Shown: piece by piece, positions 25,768-34,696 of the stretch
Layout of the letters: every line of letters begins with the position of its first letter
Numbering within the stretch: the stretch's first letter is position 1
Source: CAVVSD01 sp963757125
GTDB taxonomy: Bacteria; Actinomycetota; Thermoleophilia; Solirubrobacterales; Solirubrobacteraceae
DNA: 64,000 nt
Assembly: GCA_963757125.1 (NCBI GenBank)
Contig: CAVWQP010000004.1
Coordinates: 930,001-994,000, forward strand
Direction of reading: 5' to 3'
Notes under the pieces: generated by a model
What the model was told of the DNA's origin: nothing
Databases searched by the model: none
The model's input: the letters and a program-made list of their open reading frames with translations, nothing else
Made by a program: the position numbers and the translations under genes

Positions 25768-26396
25768 CCGCCCGTCTCCCCCTTGTAGAGCCCGTCGCCG
25801 CCCACGACGAGGCGGGCGGTGCGGGCGATGATGTCCAGATCGAGTCGCCACGAGCGATGCTCGACGTACCAGAGGTCCAGCTCGATGCGCTCGTGCCACG
25901 GGAGGGTCGCGCGCCCGTTGACCTGGGCCCAGCCGGTGATGCCCGGGCGCACCGCGAGGCGCCCGCGCTGGCGGTCGGTGTACTGCGCGACCTGGACCGG
26001 CACGGTCGGCCGGGGGCCGACGATCGCCATCTCGCCGCGCAGGACGTTGACGAGGTTGGGCAGCTCGTCGATCGACGTCCGCCGCAGGACCGCGCCGACG
26101 CGGGTGATCCGGGCGTCGCCCTCGTCCACCGCCAGGCCCGCGCCCATCGTCTCCGCGCCCGTGACCATCGTGCGCAGCTTGAGGACGTCGAACTCGCGCC
26201 CGTCCATCCCGACGCGGCGCTGGCGGTAGAGCACGTGGCCGCGCGACTCCAGGCGGATCGCCGCAGCGGCGACGGCGAGCACGGGCGCGGCGACGAGGAG
26301 CGCCGCCCCGGCGACCACGACGTCGAAGGCGCGCCGCCCGTCAGCACGGCGCCCTGCGCCGTTCCGACCCCGATGGACGAAGTCCATCGGCGTCAC
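25752..26396 (-). CDS. Initiating sugar-phosphate transferase (PglC/WcaJ-type)
   Basis: A 214-residue bacterial sugar transferase that would put the first sugar-phosphate on undecaprenyl phosphate to begin repeat-unit assembly. One hydrophobic segment (about residues 23-45) is followed by the catalytic domain: LYRQRRVGMDGREFDVLKLRTM, RRTSIDELPNLVNVLRG, AIVGPRP, RPGITGWAQVNGR. The small size and single membrane segment resemble the minimal PglC form rather than five-helix WcaJ. GTG 26396 shares GTGA with the stop of the upstream glycosyltransferase. Last of three tightly coupled glycosyl genes. Confidence 0.9.
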   Translation of the reverse strand: MTPMDFVHRGRNGAGRRADGRRAFDVVVAGAALLVAAPVLAVAAAAIRLESRGHVLYRQRRVGMDGREFDVLKLRTMVTGAETMGAGLAVDEGDARITRVGAVLRRTSIDELPNLVNVLRGEMAIVGPRPTVPVQVAQYTDRQRGRLAVRPGITGWAQVNGRATLPWHERIELDLWYVEHRSWRLDLDIIARTARLVVGGDGLYKGETGGWRKT

Positions 26397-27529
26397 CGCG
26401 TCCCCTCCGGCGCCGACCACCCGGCCGGCGTGCCGTGGCGCAGCCAGTCCCAGAGCCCCATGGCGATCGACGCCTGGGTCAGGACGTAGTAGCGCGCGAC
26501 GAGCAGCGGCCGCAGCCGCACCCGCCCGCCTGCCGCGGCGCCGACCAGGAGCAGGACCTGCGCTCCGAGGAGCGCGCGCTCGAGCCGCCCGGCCCGCGGC
26601 CGGAGCAGGAGGCTCGCGGCGAGCAGCACGACGTGCAGGAACGGCGTTGCGTAGCGGAGGATCCGGTGCGACGCGATCATGAGCGCGTAGCGCGGCGGAT
26701 AGCCCTCGGGGTCGAGCATCCCGCCGCGGAGGACGATCGGCCAGGCGTGGCTCATCATGCGGCGCTTGCGGGCCCACTCGCCCTCGATGGACGGGACCAT
26801 CTTCTCCGTCGCGCGCGCCTCGGGGACGTACACCGCCCGGCTGCCGCGCTTGACGATCGCGTACGGGAAGGCGAGGTCGTGGCCCATGACGGCGTCGACG
26901 CGCAGGTAGGCCTCGGGCCGCACCGCGTAGATCGCGCCGTTGCCGCCGGTGACGGCGTGCAGGCGGGACTCCAGCGACCGCAGCGCCATCTCGTAGCGCC
27001 AGTACAGGCCCTCCTGGTTCGTGCCCGAACTGTTGACGAACGCCACCTGCCCGCAGGCGTACGCGACCTGCGGGTCCTCGAACGCGGCGGCGAGCCGGCG
27101 CAGCGCGTCGCGCTCCCAGAGCGCGTTCGCGTCCCCGAAGGCCAGCAGCTCGGCCCGGCCGGCGACCTCGTCGACCCCGGCGTCCTGCGCGCGGACCTTG
27201 CCGCTGCGCGGGAGGTCGAGCACGACGTCGGCCCCGGCCGCGCGGGCGCGCGCGACGGTGTCGTCGGTCGATCCGTCGCTGGCCACGACGATCTCGAGCA
27301 GGTCGCGCGGGTAGTCGAGGTCGAGCGCGTTGCGCAGCTTCGACTCGATGACGGCGGACTCGTCGTGCGCGGCCACGATGAGCGCGACGCGCGGCAGCGG
27401 CGCGCCGGGCTGCGGGTCGGCGACGGGCGCAGGCAGGCGCAGCACCCGGGCGAGGGCCGTCAGCAGCAGCCCGTAGCCCACCTGGGCGTAGGCGAGCAGG
27501 GCGGCGCAGGCGAGGACGATGGCGCGCAT
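26393..27529 (-). CDS. Membrane-bound family 2 glycosyltransferase
   Basis: A 378-residue processive-type GT2 with an N-terminal membrane helix, the GT-A domain (ALIVAAHDESAVIESKLRNAL, EIVVASDGSTDDTV, AFGDANALWERDAL as the DxD-like region, GGNGAIYAVRPEAY, and HDLAFPYAIVKRG) and three C-terminal hydrophobic segments from about residue 290. Its EARATEKMVPSIEGEWARKRRM region corresponds to the acceptor/QxxRW area. It probably extends or exports part of the polysaccharide. It overlaps its upstream neighbour by one base (TGATG) and its downstream neighbour by four. Confidence 0.85.
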   Translation of the reverse strand: MRAIVLACAALLAYAQVGYGLLLTALARVLRLPAPVADPQPGAPLPRVALIVAAHDESAVIESKLRNALDLDYPRDLLEIVVASDGSTDDTVARARAAGADVVLDLPRSGKVRAQDAGVDEVAGRAELLAFGDANALWERDALRRLAAAFEDPQVAYACGQVAFVNSSGTNQEGLYWRYEMALRSLESRLHAVTGGNGAIYAVRPEAYLRVDAVMGHDLAFPYAIVKRGSRAVYVPEARATEKMVPSIEGEWARKRRMMSHAWPIVLRGGMLDPEGYPPRYALMIASHRILRYATPFLHVVLLAASLLLRPRAGRLERALLGAQVLLLVGAAAGGRVRLRPLLVARYYVLTQASIAMGLWDWLRHGTPAGWSAPEGTR

Positions 27530-28620
27530 CAGCCCACCACCCTGTCGTAGAGCGCGAGGTGACGCTCTGCGATGGGGCCCCATGCATAGGGGCCGGCCGC
27601 CGCGGCCGCCGACGCCGCCCCGAGCGCCCGGCGTCGCGCGGGGTCGCCCACGAGCCCGGCGAGCGCCCGGTGCAGCGCGCCCGGGTCGCCGGGCGGCACG
27701 AGCTCCGCGGCGCCGGTCGCGGCGACCTCGGGGAACGATCCGACGTCGGTCAGCAGGAGCGGGAGCCCGAACGCGAGCGCCGTCGCGAGCACGCCCGATC
27801 CCTCGATCTCCCGGTAGGGCAGCACGGCGAGGTCGGCCCGGCGGAAGAACGCGGCCGCCTCCCCGCCGTCGACGAAGCGCTCCACGAAGCGCACGCCCGG
27901 CGGCGCGGCCGCACGCAGCGCCGTGGTGTCCATGCGCGGGCGCCCGACGATCCACAGCTCCGCATCCGCGATCCCCTCCCACGCCTGCACGAGCACGTCG
28001 AGGCCCTTGTACGGGCGCATGAGCCCGAAGCACAGGACGACGGGGACCTCGACCGCGGCCAGGTCGGCCGGGAGCGGATCGGGCTCCACGTGCGTGAGGT
28101 GGTCGAGCACGCCGTGCGGGATGACCTCGACGCGGCCCGGATCGACCCCGACCTCGCCGACGAGCCGGCGGCGTCCGTGCTCGGAGAGGACGATCACGGC
28201 GTCCATGCGCCCGAGCAGCCGCGCCTGGGCGGCGACCTGGCCGGGCCGCGGCTCGCGCGGCAGGACGTCGTGGGCGGTGAGGACGAGCGGCCGCCGCGGG
28301 AGCAGGCGCTCGTCGACCTGCCCGACGGTGAGCCACTGGAGGTGCACCACGTCGGCGGCGGCGGCGGCGCGGCGGTAGGCGAGCATGTCGGGGACGTGGG
28401 CGGCGAGGCGCGTGAGCCGGCGCAGCGTGCCGCCCGGCGCGCCGGCCGTGCGGCGGTAGAAGCGCTCGTCGAGCCGGTAGCCGTCGGGCAGGGGCACCTC
28501 GCCGTACGGGAAGGCGCTGGTCACGAGCGTGACGTCCGCGCCCGCGGCGGCCAGCGCGCCGCTCAGCGCGTGGTCGTAGGGGGGCGTGTACGCGGGGGGA
28601 TCGACGACGTGGACGCGCAT
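27529..28620 (-). CDS. Family 4 glycosyltransferase
   Basis: A 363-residue GT-B fold enzyme. The N-terminal domain begins MRVHVVDPPAYTPPYDHALSG and contains VVHLQWLTVGQ and LTAHDVLPRE. The C-terminal GT4 domain has VVLCFGLMRPYKGLDVLVQAWE and the retaining E-x7-E motif region YREIEGSGVLATALAFGLPLL. It should be cytoplasmic and transfer a nucleotide-activated sugar onto the lipid-linked repeat unit. First gene of a three-gene coupled run with the GT2 and the initiating transferase. Confidence 0.88.
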   Translation of the reverse strand: MRVHVVDPPAYTPPYDHALSGALAAAGADVTLVTSAFPYGEVPLPDGYRLDERFYRRTAGAPGGTLRRLTRLAAHVPDMLAYRRAAAAADVVHLQWLTVGQVDERLLPRRPLVLTAHDVLPREPRPGQVAAQARLLGRMDAVIVLSEHGRRRLVGEVGVDPGRVEVIPHGVLDHLTHVEPDPLPADLAAVEVPVVLCFGLMRPYKGLDVLVQAWEGIADAELWIVGRPRMDTTALRAAAPPGVRFVERFVDGGEAAAFFRRADLAVLPYREIEGSGVLATALAFGLPLLLTDVGSFPEVAATGAAELVPPGDPGALHRALAGLVGDPARRRALGAASAAAAAGPYAWGPIAERHLALYDRVVG

Positions 28621-28634
28621 CCGAGCGCGCCACT

Positions 28635-28997
28635 CTACGAGCGGTCCGCGCCGCCCTCCTCGATGTCCATCCGCGCGAAGAGGCCGTCCCGCAGCGTGTA
28701 GACGTGGACCACCCTGTCCTGCGCGATGACCGCGCCGTCGAGGTCGCGGACGAGCTGGTCGACGTCCACGGCGACGGTGCCGTCGGGGCGCGTCTCCACG
28801 CCGACGACCTCGACGGTCGGATCGATCGCCGCCCACTGCCGCGTCCAGTACCCGCGGACCGCCTCCCTGCCGAGGACGCGCCCGCCCTCCCAGCCGTTGG
28901 GCCAGTCCACGTCGTCGGTCATCGTCGCGAGCACCGCGTCGATGTCGCGTGCGTTGAAGGCGTCGTACATGCCGCGCAGGCGCGCCGTGTCGTCCAT
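28635..28997 (-). CDS. SnoaL-like / nuclear transport factor 2-like protein
   Basis: A 120-residue NTF2-fold protein of the SnoaL-like group: RLRGMYDAFNARDIDAVLATM, VDWPNGWEGGRVLGREAVRGYWTRQW-like block, and HVYTLRDGLFARMDIEE at the end. These small pockets act as isomerases, hydrolases or binding proteins; no function can be assigned. GGGAG about 10 bases upstream supports the ATG. It is divergent from a GT2 gene by only 33 bases and lies 14 bases before the GT4 gene on the same strand. Confidence 0.8.
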   Translation of the reverse strand: MDDTARLRGMYDAFNARDIDAVLATMTDDVDWPNGWEGGRVLGREAVRGYWTRQWAAIDPTVEVVGVETRPDGTVAVDVDQLVRDLDGAVIAQDRVVHVYTLRDGLFARMDIEEGGADRS

Positions 28998-29030
28998 GGC
29001 CGCATTCTCCCGCCCGGGGGATAACGTGGC

Positions 29031-29978
29031 ATGGCGGTGCCCGAGGTCGAGCTGTCCTTCTGCGTGGTCAACACCGAGCAGCGCGAGCTGCTCGTGCGCT
29101 GCCTCGACGCCGTCGCCGCCGAGCGCGCCGCGCAGCCGTTCCGCTGCGAGGTGCTCGTCCTCGACAACGCCTCGAGCGACGGCTCGGCCGGCGCGGCACG
29201 CCACCACGCCACGACCGACGTCGTCATCGTCAACGAGGAGCGCCGCGGCAAGGGCGAGAACGACACCGCGCTGCTGCGCCGCGCGACCGGCCGCTACTGC
29301 CTGCTGCTCAACGAGGACTCCGAGCTGCGCCCCGGCGCGGTCGCCGCCCTGTACGAGGCGCTCACCGACCACCCGGCGGCGGGCGCCGCCGGGGCGATGC
29401 TCGTGCGCCCCGACGGGGGGCAGCAGCCGTCGGCCTGGCGCTTCCCGTCGCCGCGGACCGCCCTCATCGGCGCTCTGTTCCTCCATCGCAGGCTCACCGT
29501 GCAGAGCACCGGGACGGAGACGCGCGAGGTGGACTGGGCGCAGTCGGCCGCGCTGCTCGTCGACCGCGCGGCCGCTGCCGAGATCGGCTGGTTCGACCCC
29601 GCCTTCTTCGTGTACTCCGACGAGGTCGACTTCTGCAAGCGCCTGCGCCAGGCCGGCCGCAGCGTCCTCTACGTCCCCTCGGCCGTCTGCGCGCACCACG
29701 AGCAGCTGTCGACGGGACCGATCCCCGAGCGCCGCATCGTGGAGCTGTCACGCAACCGCGACCGCTACATGCGCAAGCACCACTCCGCGAGCGCCGCGCG
29801 CAGCGTGCGGTGGCTCACCGCATGGACCTACGGCGTCCGGACCGTGGCCGCGGTCGTGCTCCCCGGCCACGATCCGCGGCGCTACTGGCGTCACGTGCGC
29901 GCCACGCTGCGCCCCGAGCACGGCGAGGGCCTGCGCGAGGCGGCCTACGAGCACAACCGCGGCGGCCGGCGGCTCTAG
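29031..29978 (+). CDS. Family 2 glycosyltransferase (rhamnosyltransferase-like)
   Basis: A 315-residue soluble GT2. Seen: VELSFCVVNTEQRELLVRCLDAV, EVLVLDNASSDGS, the NEDSELRPGAV metal-binding acidic region, a specificity loop DWAQSAALLVDRAAAAEIGWFDPAFFVYSDEVDFCKRLRQAG, and a C-terminal helix segment. The YSDEVDFCKR block is typical of rhamnosyltransferase-type enzymes. It sits on the plus strand inside the otherwise minus-strand polysaccharide locus; its stop shares CTAG with the TetR gene. Confidence 0.85.
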   Translation: MAVPEVELSFCVVNTEQRELLVRCLDAVAAERAAQPFRCEVLVLDNASSDGSAGAARHHATTDVVIVNEERRGKGENDTALLRRATGRYCLLLNEDSELRPGAVAALYEALTDHPAAGAAGAMLVRPDGGQQPSAWRFPSPRTALIGALFLHRRLTVQSTGTETREVDWAQSAALLVDRAAAAEIGWFDPAFFVYSDEVDFCKRLRQAGRSVLYVPSAVCAHHEQLSTGPIPERRIVELSRNRDRYMRKHHSASAARSVRWLTAWTYGVRTVAAVVLPGHDPRRYWRHVRATLRPEHGEGLREAAYEHNRGGRRL

Positions 29979-30736
29979 CCGGCGTCGCGCCGGCGCAGGT
30001 AGCCCTCGATCCCGTCGAGCAGGCGCTGCAGGCCGAACGAGAAGGCGTGGTCGGGATCGTGCGCGCCGTCGTTGGCCTCGGCCACCGCGACGCCGACCCG
30101 GACCGCGAGCGGGAACCGGTCCGGAGTCAGGAACTGGTGCAGGACCGGCGCCGACCTGTTCCACCACTGGCCCGACGTCAGACCGGTGTCCTCCCGCGCG
30201 CCGTCGGCGTCCGCGGTGGTGCGCGCCGCGCCGGCGGCGTGGGAGAGCACGAGGGTGACCACGGCGTCCATCTCGAGGTCGGTCAGCCCGATCCCCTCGA
30301 CCGCGCGCAGCTCGTAGTCGTACTTGGCGATCATGTTGGGTCCCAACGGCGGCCGGCCGATGTCGACCTCCAGGATCCACGGGTGCCGGCGCAGCAGCGC
30401 GAGGTTCTCCCTCGCGACGATCTCCAGCCGCCCGCGCCAGCCCCCGGGCACGTCCTGCGGCCGAGCCGTCTCCGCGAGCACGACGTCGAGCATCGCGTCG
30501 AGCAGCTCCGCCTTCCCGGGCACATGGGTGTAGAGCGACATCGTCCCGGCGCCGAGCCGGTCCGCGACGCGGCGCATCGACACGGCGCTCAGCCCGTCGG
30601 CGTCCGCGAGCTCGATCGCCCCCTGGACGATCCGATCGGGACCCAGCCCCGACGGGCTCTCGCGCGCACCCGGAGTCCGCCAGAGGAGGACGAGGCTGCT
30701 CGTCGGGTCGCCGGCGCTTGAGTGCTCGCGGGCCAT
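29975..30736 (-). CDS. TetR-family transcriptional regulator
   Basis: A 253-residue repressor with the TetR helix-turn-helix at about residues 35-80 (RIVQGAIELADADGLSAVSM, RRVADRLGAGTMSLYTHVPGK) and the TetR_C domain typical of the TetR-class (HPWILEVDIGRPPLGPNMIAKYDYELRAVE). A 30-residue N-terminal extension precedes the DNA-binding domain. ATG 30736 has TAGGTT six bases upstream and no ribosome site, so it is probably leaderless. A 22-base dyad at 30766-30787 in its upstream region may be its operator. The target gene is unknown. Confidence 0.88.
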   Translation of the reverse strand: MAREHSSAGDPTSSLVLLWRTPGARESPSGLGPDRIVQGAIELADADGLSAVSMRRVADRLGAGTMSLYTHVPGKAELLDAMLDVVLAETARPQDVPGGWRGRLEIVARENLALLRRHPWILEVDIGRPPLGPNMIAKYDYELRAVEGIGLTDLEMDAVVTLVLSHAAGAARTTADADGAREDTGLTSGQWWNRSAPVLHQFLTPDRFPLAVRVGVAVAEANDGAHDPDHAFSFGLQRLLDGIEGYLRRRDAG

Positions 30737-30765
30737 CGAGGCAACCTAACCTCCCCGGCCCGGCG

Positions 30766-30787
30766 GCGCGTTACACCAGAAACGCGC
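30766..30787. promoter_or_regulatory. Hairpin/dyad between TetR gene and protease gene
   Basis: GCGCGTT at 30766-30772 and AACGCGC at 30781-30787 form a perfect 7-base-pair inverted repeat with an 8-base loop. It lies 16 bases after the protease stop and 30 bases before the TetR start on the same strand, so it may be a terminator of the protease gene, an operator of the TetR gene, or both. No T-tract follows. Confidence 0.45.
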
Positions 30788-30802
30788 TCGTTGCGGACCG
30801 CA

Positions 30803-32086
30803 CTACTCCTGGTCGGCGGCTTCCGGCGCCGGCTCCTCGGCGGGCGGCGGCGTCGGCGCGGGCTCCTCGACGGGCTCACCGACCGACGCGCCGGCCGCGG
30901 CGACGGCGCGCGCCGCGTCGATGCGGCCGTAGCCGAACAGCGGGTCGAGGCCGGGCGCGCCGAGGTCGACCGCGGAGCTGTCGATCACGGAGCGCAGGCC
31001 GGCTGCGTTCAGCGACGGGTTGACGGTCGCGACGAGCGCGGCCAGGCCCGACACCTGCGGCGCGGCCATCGACGTGCCGGTGAAGATCGCGTAGCTCGAG
31101 TCGCTCGCGTTGTACGGGCCGACGATGCCCACGCCCGGCGCCGAGACCTCGACGTCGGCGTTGCTCGTCGAGAAGGCCGGGTGCGAGTCGGTGTTGTCCG
31201 TCGCTGCGACGGACATCGCCTCGGGGTAGCCGGCGGGGTAGCTCACGTTGGTCGTGCCGTCGTTGCCGGACGCGGCGACGACGAGCGCCCCGTCGCCGCC
31301 GCCGTAGGCGTAGGCGATCGCGCGGTAGAGCGTGTCGGACGCCGGTCCGACGAGGCTGAGGTTGATGATCCGCGCGCCCCGGTCGCGCAGCGCGACGATG
31401 CAGGCCGAGATGTCGGACATGAGGCCGACGTTGTTGGCGTCGAGCGCCTTGCACATGATCGCCGTCGAGTTGAAGGCCAGGCCGGCGGTCCCGACGCCGT
31501 TGCCGGCGCGGCTGACGATCGTGCCGGTGACGTTCGTACCGTGGCCGTTCTGGTCCTCACAGCCGCCGTCGGCGACGCTGGAGCCCGCGTCGGTCGTGCT
31601 GGCCGAGAGGCAGCCGGAGATCGCGCCCTGGAGATCCTGGTGGGTCGTGCGCACGCCGGAGTCGACGATGCCGACGACGGGCCCGCCGCCGGACGGGAAG
31701 CCCGCGAGGGCCCGTGCGTCCCACGCGGTGGGGGCGTTGATGACCTGGAGCGCCCACTGGCGCGCGAAGAGCGGGTCGTTCGGGACGACGGCGGCGTGCA
31801 TGCGCCGGTTGACCTCGGCGTACTCGACGGCGGGGTCGTCGCCCAGCGCTGCGGCGGTCGCGCTCGCGCTGTCCTCGGCGCGGACGACGCGCGCGCCGAT
31901 GCCGGGGACCGTGCCGACGGTGCGGCCGACGTCGGCGCCGTGGAGCGCGTCGTTGCGCTGACCGGCGGACGTGCCGTCCTTGAACTTCACGATCACGGTG
32001 TCGCTCACAGGCGCCGCTGCGGCGACTGAGGCCAGGACGAAGACCAGCGCGACGGCGAGCGTCACGACCCGAATCGACTTGGACAT
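30803..32086 (-). CDS. Secreted subtilisin-like serine protease (S8) with I9 propeptide
   Basis: A 427-residue exported protease. The signal peptide is residues 1-25, an I9-type inhibitor prodomain (DTVIVKFKDGTSAGQRNDAL) runs to about 98, and the catalytic domain follows: D142 in VGIVDSGV, H182 in QNGHGTNVTGT, oxyanion N275 in AASGND and nucleophile S339 in FTGTSMAAPQ. A short Pro/Glu-rich tail may contact the cell wall. ATG 32086 has GGGAG seven bases upstream; an earlier in-frame ATG lacks one. Hairpins on both sides suggest it is transcribed alone. Role could be nutrition or processing of surface proteins. Confidence 0.92.
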   Translation of the reverse strand: MSKSIRVVTLAVALVFVLASVAAAAPVSDTVIVKFKDGTSAGQRNDALHGADVGRTVGTVPGIGARVVRAEDSASATAAALGDDPAVEYAEVNRRMHAAVVPNDPLFARQWALQVINAPTAWDARALAGFPSGGGPVVGIVDSGVRTTHQDLQGAISGCLSASTTDAGSSVADGGCEDQNGHGTNVTGTIVSRAGNGVGTAGLAFNSTAIMCKALDANNVGLMSDISACIVALRDRGARIINLSLVGPASDTLYRAIAYAYGGGDGALVVAASGNDGTTNVSYPAGYPEAMSVAATDNTDSHPAFSTSNADVEVSAPGVGIVGPYNASDSSYAIFTGTSMAAPQVSGLAALVATVNPSLNAAGLRSVIDSSAVDLGAPGLDPLFGYGRIDAARAVAAAGASVGEPVEEPAPTPPPAEEPAPEAADQE

Positions 32087-32119
32087 CGTCCGGCTCCCTT
32101 CCATGGATGCTGTGCCCGA

Positions 32120-32140
32120 CTGCGCGCAACCGGCGCGCAG
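32120..32140 (-). terminator. Hairpin terminator after the flippase gene
   Basis: A perfect 8-base-pair stem, CTGCGCGC at 32120-32127 and GCGCGCAG at 32133-32140, with a 5-base loop, lying 20 bases after the flippase stop and before the protease start. No T-tract is seen. Confidence 0.55.
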
Positions 32141-32160
32141 CAGAGGCGAAAGCTACCGCA

Positions 32161-33597
32161 TCAGCGACGCGATCGTGCGATCGTTCGGCGCTCCTCGGGA
32201 CGCAGGAATCCGGTGAGAGCAAGCACAACGGGCACGAGCGCGACCAGCGCGATCCGCGAGGCCAGCCCGGCGATCCCGTCGACCGGCAGGAGGAGCTCTC
32301 CCACGAGGGCCGCGACGCCCAGGACGAGCGTCGCCTGTCCGAGGCGCCCCCACTCGAACGGCACGTGGAAGAGCCCGCGCGTCAGCAGGTGCAGGACCGC
32401 GAGCGTGACGACGTATGCGATGCAGAGCGCGATGCCCGCGCCCGCGATGCCCAGCGGCGGGACGAGCAGGAGCAGGGCGACGACGTTCGCGGCGAGCCCG
32501 CCGAACGCGGCCGGCGCGCTGCGGGTCGTGATGCGAGCGCGGCCCGCGACGGTGACGAGCAGGAGCGCCAGCCCGTAGAGCCCCCAGCCCAGCGCGACCC
32601 AGCCCAGCGCCTCGTGGGCGGCGGCGAAGTCCGGCGCCGCGAGGAGGTCGACGATCCAGCGCGAGAGGAGGGCCAGCGTCAGCACGACGAGGCCGATGAG
32701 CACGACGTACCACGTCGTGACCGTGGCGTAGAGCCGCCGCGCCTCGTCGTCGTCGGTGATCGAGTACGCCAGGGGCGGCCACGCGAGCCCGAACGCCCGG
32801 ACCGCGACGATCACCACGGTCGCGAGCTTCACCGCCAGGGCGAACAGGCCGGCGGCGGCCGCCGACTCCGAGCGCAGCAGGTACGCGCGGTCGATGACGT
32901 TGAGCGCGAAGACCGCGGCCTCCGCCGGCACGATCGGCAGCCCGTAGCGCAGCATCGGGCTCAGGGGGTAGCGGCCGCCCCGCACGCCGAGCCGGCGCGC
33001 CTCCGACGCCCAGATCCCCACCAGCACGACGGCGCTGGCGACGTAGTTGCCGGCCAGGTACCCGTCGGCGCCCCCGTCGAGGACGACGACCAGGGTCACC
33101 GTGAGCCCCACGGTGAGCAGGACGTTCGCCATCGACACCCGGAGGAACGCCCTCCGGCGCTCCTCCACGCGCAGCAGCGCGTACGCCGTCTCGAGGTTCG
33201 TGAAGCTCCAGAGCCCGAGGATCGCGAGGCGGCCGATGCTCGCGTCCCGCCGGTTGCACAGGACGTCGGCGAGCGGCGCCGCGAACGGCAGCGCCAGCAG
33301 CGCGACGAGGGTCGTGACGACGGCCACCGTCCCCAGCGCCGTCCGGGCCATCCGCGCCCGTGTCTCGGCGTCGTCCTCGGTGAACCACAGCCGCACGAGC
33401 GCCTCCGCCAGGCCGCCGCGCAGGACGATCGACCCGAGGATGATGAACGTGAGGACCGTCTCCGCGACGCCGAGGTCCGCGGGCGACAGGTTCCGCGTGT
33501 ACAGCGGCAGCGTGACGAGCGCCAGCAGACCCGACACGAGCGCCGGCGACTGGTAGGCGGCACCGCCACGGATCAGTCGCGAGAGCGCGGAGGGCAC
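32161..33597 (-). CDS. Polysaccharide flippase (MATE/MOP superfamily, Wzx-like)
   Basis: A 478-residue integral-membrane protein with about 12-14 hydrophobic segments. N-terminal features SRLIRGGAAYQSPALVSGLLALVTLPLYTR and YGLPIVPAEAAVFALNVIDRAYLLR are typical of Wzx/RfbX-type lipid-linked oligosaccharide flippases. It would move the finished undecaprenyl-linked repeat unit across the membrane. GTG 33597 has TACGGT six bases upstream, suggesting a leaderless mRNA; the divergent glycosyltransferase start is only 22 bases away with its own overlapping -10-like hexamer. A hairpin follows the stop. Confidence 0.88.
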   Translation of the reverse strand: MPSALSRLIRGGAAYQSPALVSGLLALVTLPLYTRNLSPADLGVAETVLTFIILGSIVLRGGLAEALVRLWFTEDDAETRARMARTALGTVAVVTTLVALLALPFAAPLADVLCNRRDASIGRLAILGLWSFTNLETAYALLRVEERRRAFLRVSMANVLLTVGLTVTLVVVLDGGADGYLAGNYVASAVVLVGIWASEARRLGVRGGRYPLSPMLRYGLPIVPAEAAVFALNVIDRAYLLRSESAAAAGLFALAVKLATVVIVAVRAFGLAWPPLAYSITDDDEARRLYATVTTWYVVLIGLVVLTLALLSRWIVDLLAAPDFAAAHEALGWVALGWGLYGLALLLVTVAGRARITTRSAPAAFGGLAANVVALLLLVPPLGIAGAGIALCIAYVVTLAVLHLLTRGLFHVPFEWGRLGQATLVLGVAALVGELLLPVDGIAGLASRIALVALVPVVLALTGFLRPEERRTIARSRR

Positions 33598-33619
33598 GGC
33601 GGGACCGTATTGTCCCCCG

Positions 33620-34696
33620 GTGCCCGACGACCTGGCGCTGCTGCTGCTCCCCCGCCCGCTGGAGTCGTTCATCCTGCGCGACCAGGCGCAGGATCTGCTC
33701 CAGGCGCCCCGCGTCGTGGCCGCCGATCCTCCGGCCGTCCCGTACGGCGCGTCGCTGCGGATGCCGCACGTGTTGGCCCACGTCGTCGCGCGCCGGACCG
33801 CCAAGCGCCTCGTGCGCGCGCTGTTCCGGCGCGGCAGACCGCGCGTCATCGTGATCTTCCATCCCGTGCAGTGGCCCCTGGCCCGCGCGCTCCTCGACGC
33901 CAAGGCGGGCGGGGAGGACACCGAGCTCTGGTACTGGTGCTGGGACCGCTTCGACCACGCCTACGACGCGTCGCCGAACCGCCGCGCGCGGCTCGCCGCC
34001 TACCACGAGGCGGCCGCGGAGCGGGCCACGCTGACGATCGCCGCCTCCGTGCGCCTCGCCGAGCTCGAGCGCGAGGAGGGGCGCACCGCCGAGCTCGTGC
34101 CCCTGTCGGCCGACCTGTTCCCGGCGCCCGACCCGGGCGGCACCGTCGTCGCCGTCTCCCTCGGGCACCTCGGGCGCCGGACCGACTGGGCCCTCCTGCG
34201 GGCGGTCACCGAGCGGATGCCGGAGCTCGTCCTGCTCCTCGTCGGCGCGTGGCACGACGACGAGGTGCCGGGGGACGCGGACTACGCGGCGTGCCGTGCG
34301 GCGCCGAACGTCGTCTGGCTCGGCGAGCAGCCCGACGAGCAGGCCGCCCGCCTCATCCTCTGCGCGGACGTCGGCATCGTGCCGTTCAAGGTCGAGCCGT
34401 TCAACGACGCCGGGCTGCCGTACCGGATCCTGAAGTACGCCCGCCTCGGCCGGCGGACGGTCGCGCCGCCGCTGGCCGGCGTCGCCACCTGGTCGGAGGC
34501 GGTGACCACGGCCGCCGACCCCGACGCGTGGGTGGCCGCGCTGCGCGCCGCGGCGGGCACCCGGTCGGACCCGGACACGGAGCTGCGGGCGTGGGCGCTC
34601 GAGCAGACCGCCGAGCACCAGAACGCACCGCTGTGGGAGCGGCTGCGCGAGCTCGGGATCGTCAGCGCGGATCCGGACACGCCGCGTACGCGCTGA
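33620..34696 (+). CDS. Glycosyltransferase, GT-B fold (TuaH-like)
   Basis: A 358-residue protein with two Rossmann-like halves. N-terminal: PRVIVIFHPVQWPLARALLD, LWYWCWDRFDHAYDASPNRRARL; C-terminal: VVAVSLGHLGRRTDWALLRAV, LVLLLVGAWHD, NVVWLGEQPDEQAARLILCADVGIVPF, LPYRILKYARLGRRTVAPPL. This is the pattern of TuaH-like glycosyltransferases. The sugar is unknown. GTG 33620 follows TATTGT by six bases. The last 35 bases overlap antisense with the 3' end of the membrane transferase gene downstream. Confidence 0.78.
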   Translation: MPDDLALLLLPRPLESFILRDQAQDLLQAPRVVAADPPAVPYGASLRMPHVLAHVVARRTAKRLVRALFRRGRPRVIVIFHPVQWPLARALLDAKAGGEDTELWYWCWDRFDHAYDASPNRRARLAAYHEAAAERATLTIAASVRLAELEREEGRTAELVPLSADLFPAPDPGGTVVAVSLGHLGRRTDWALLRAVTERMPELVLLLVGAWHDDEVPGDADYAACRAAPNVVWLGEQPDEQAARLILCADVGIVPFKVEPFNDAGLPYRILKYARLGRRTVAPPLAGVATWSEAVTTAADPDAWVAALRAAAGTRSDPDTELRAWALEQTAEHQNAPLWERLRELGIVSADPDTPRTR

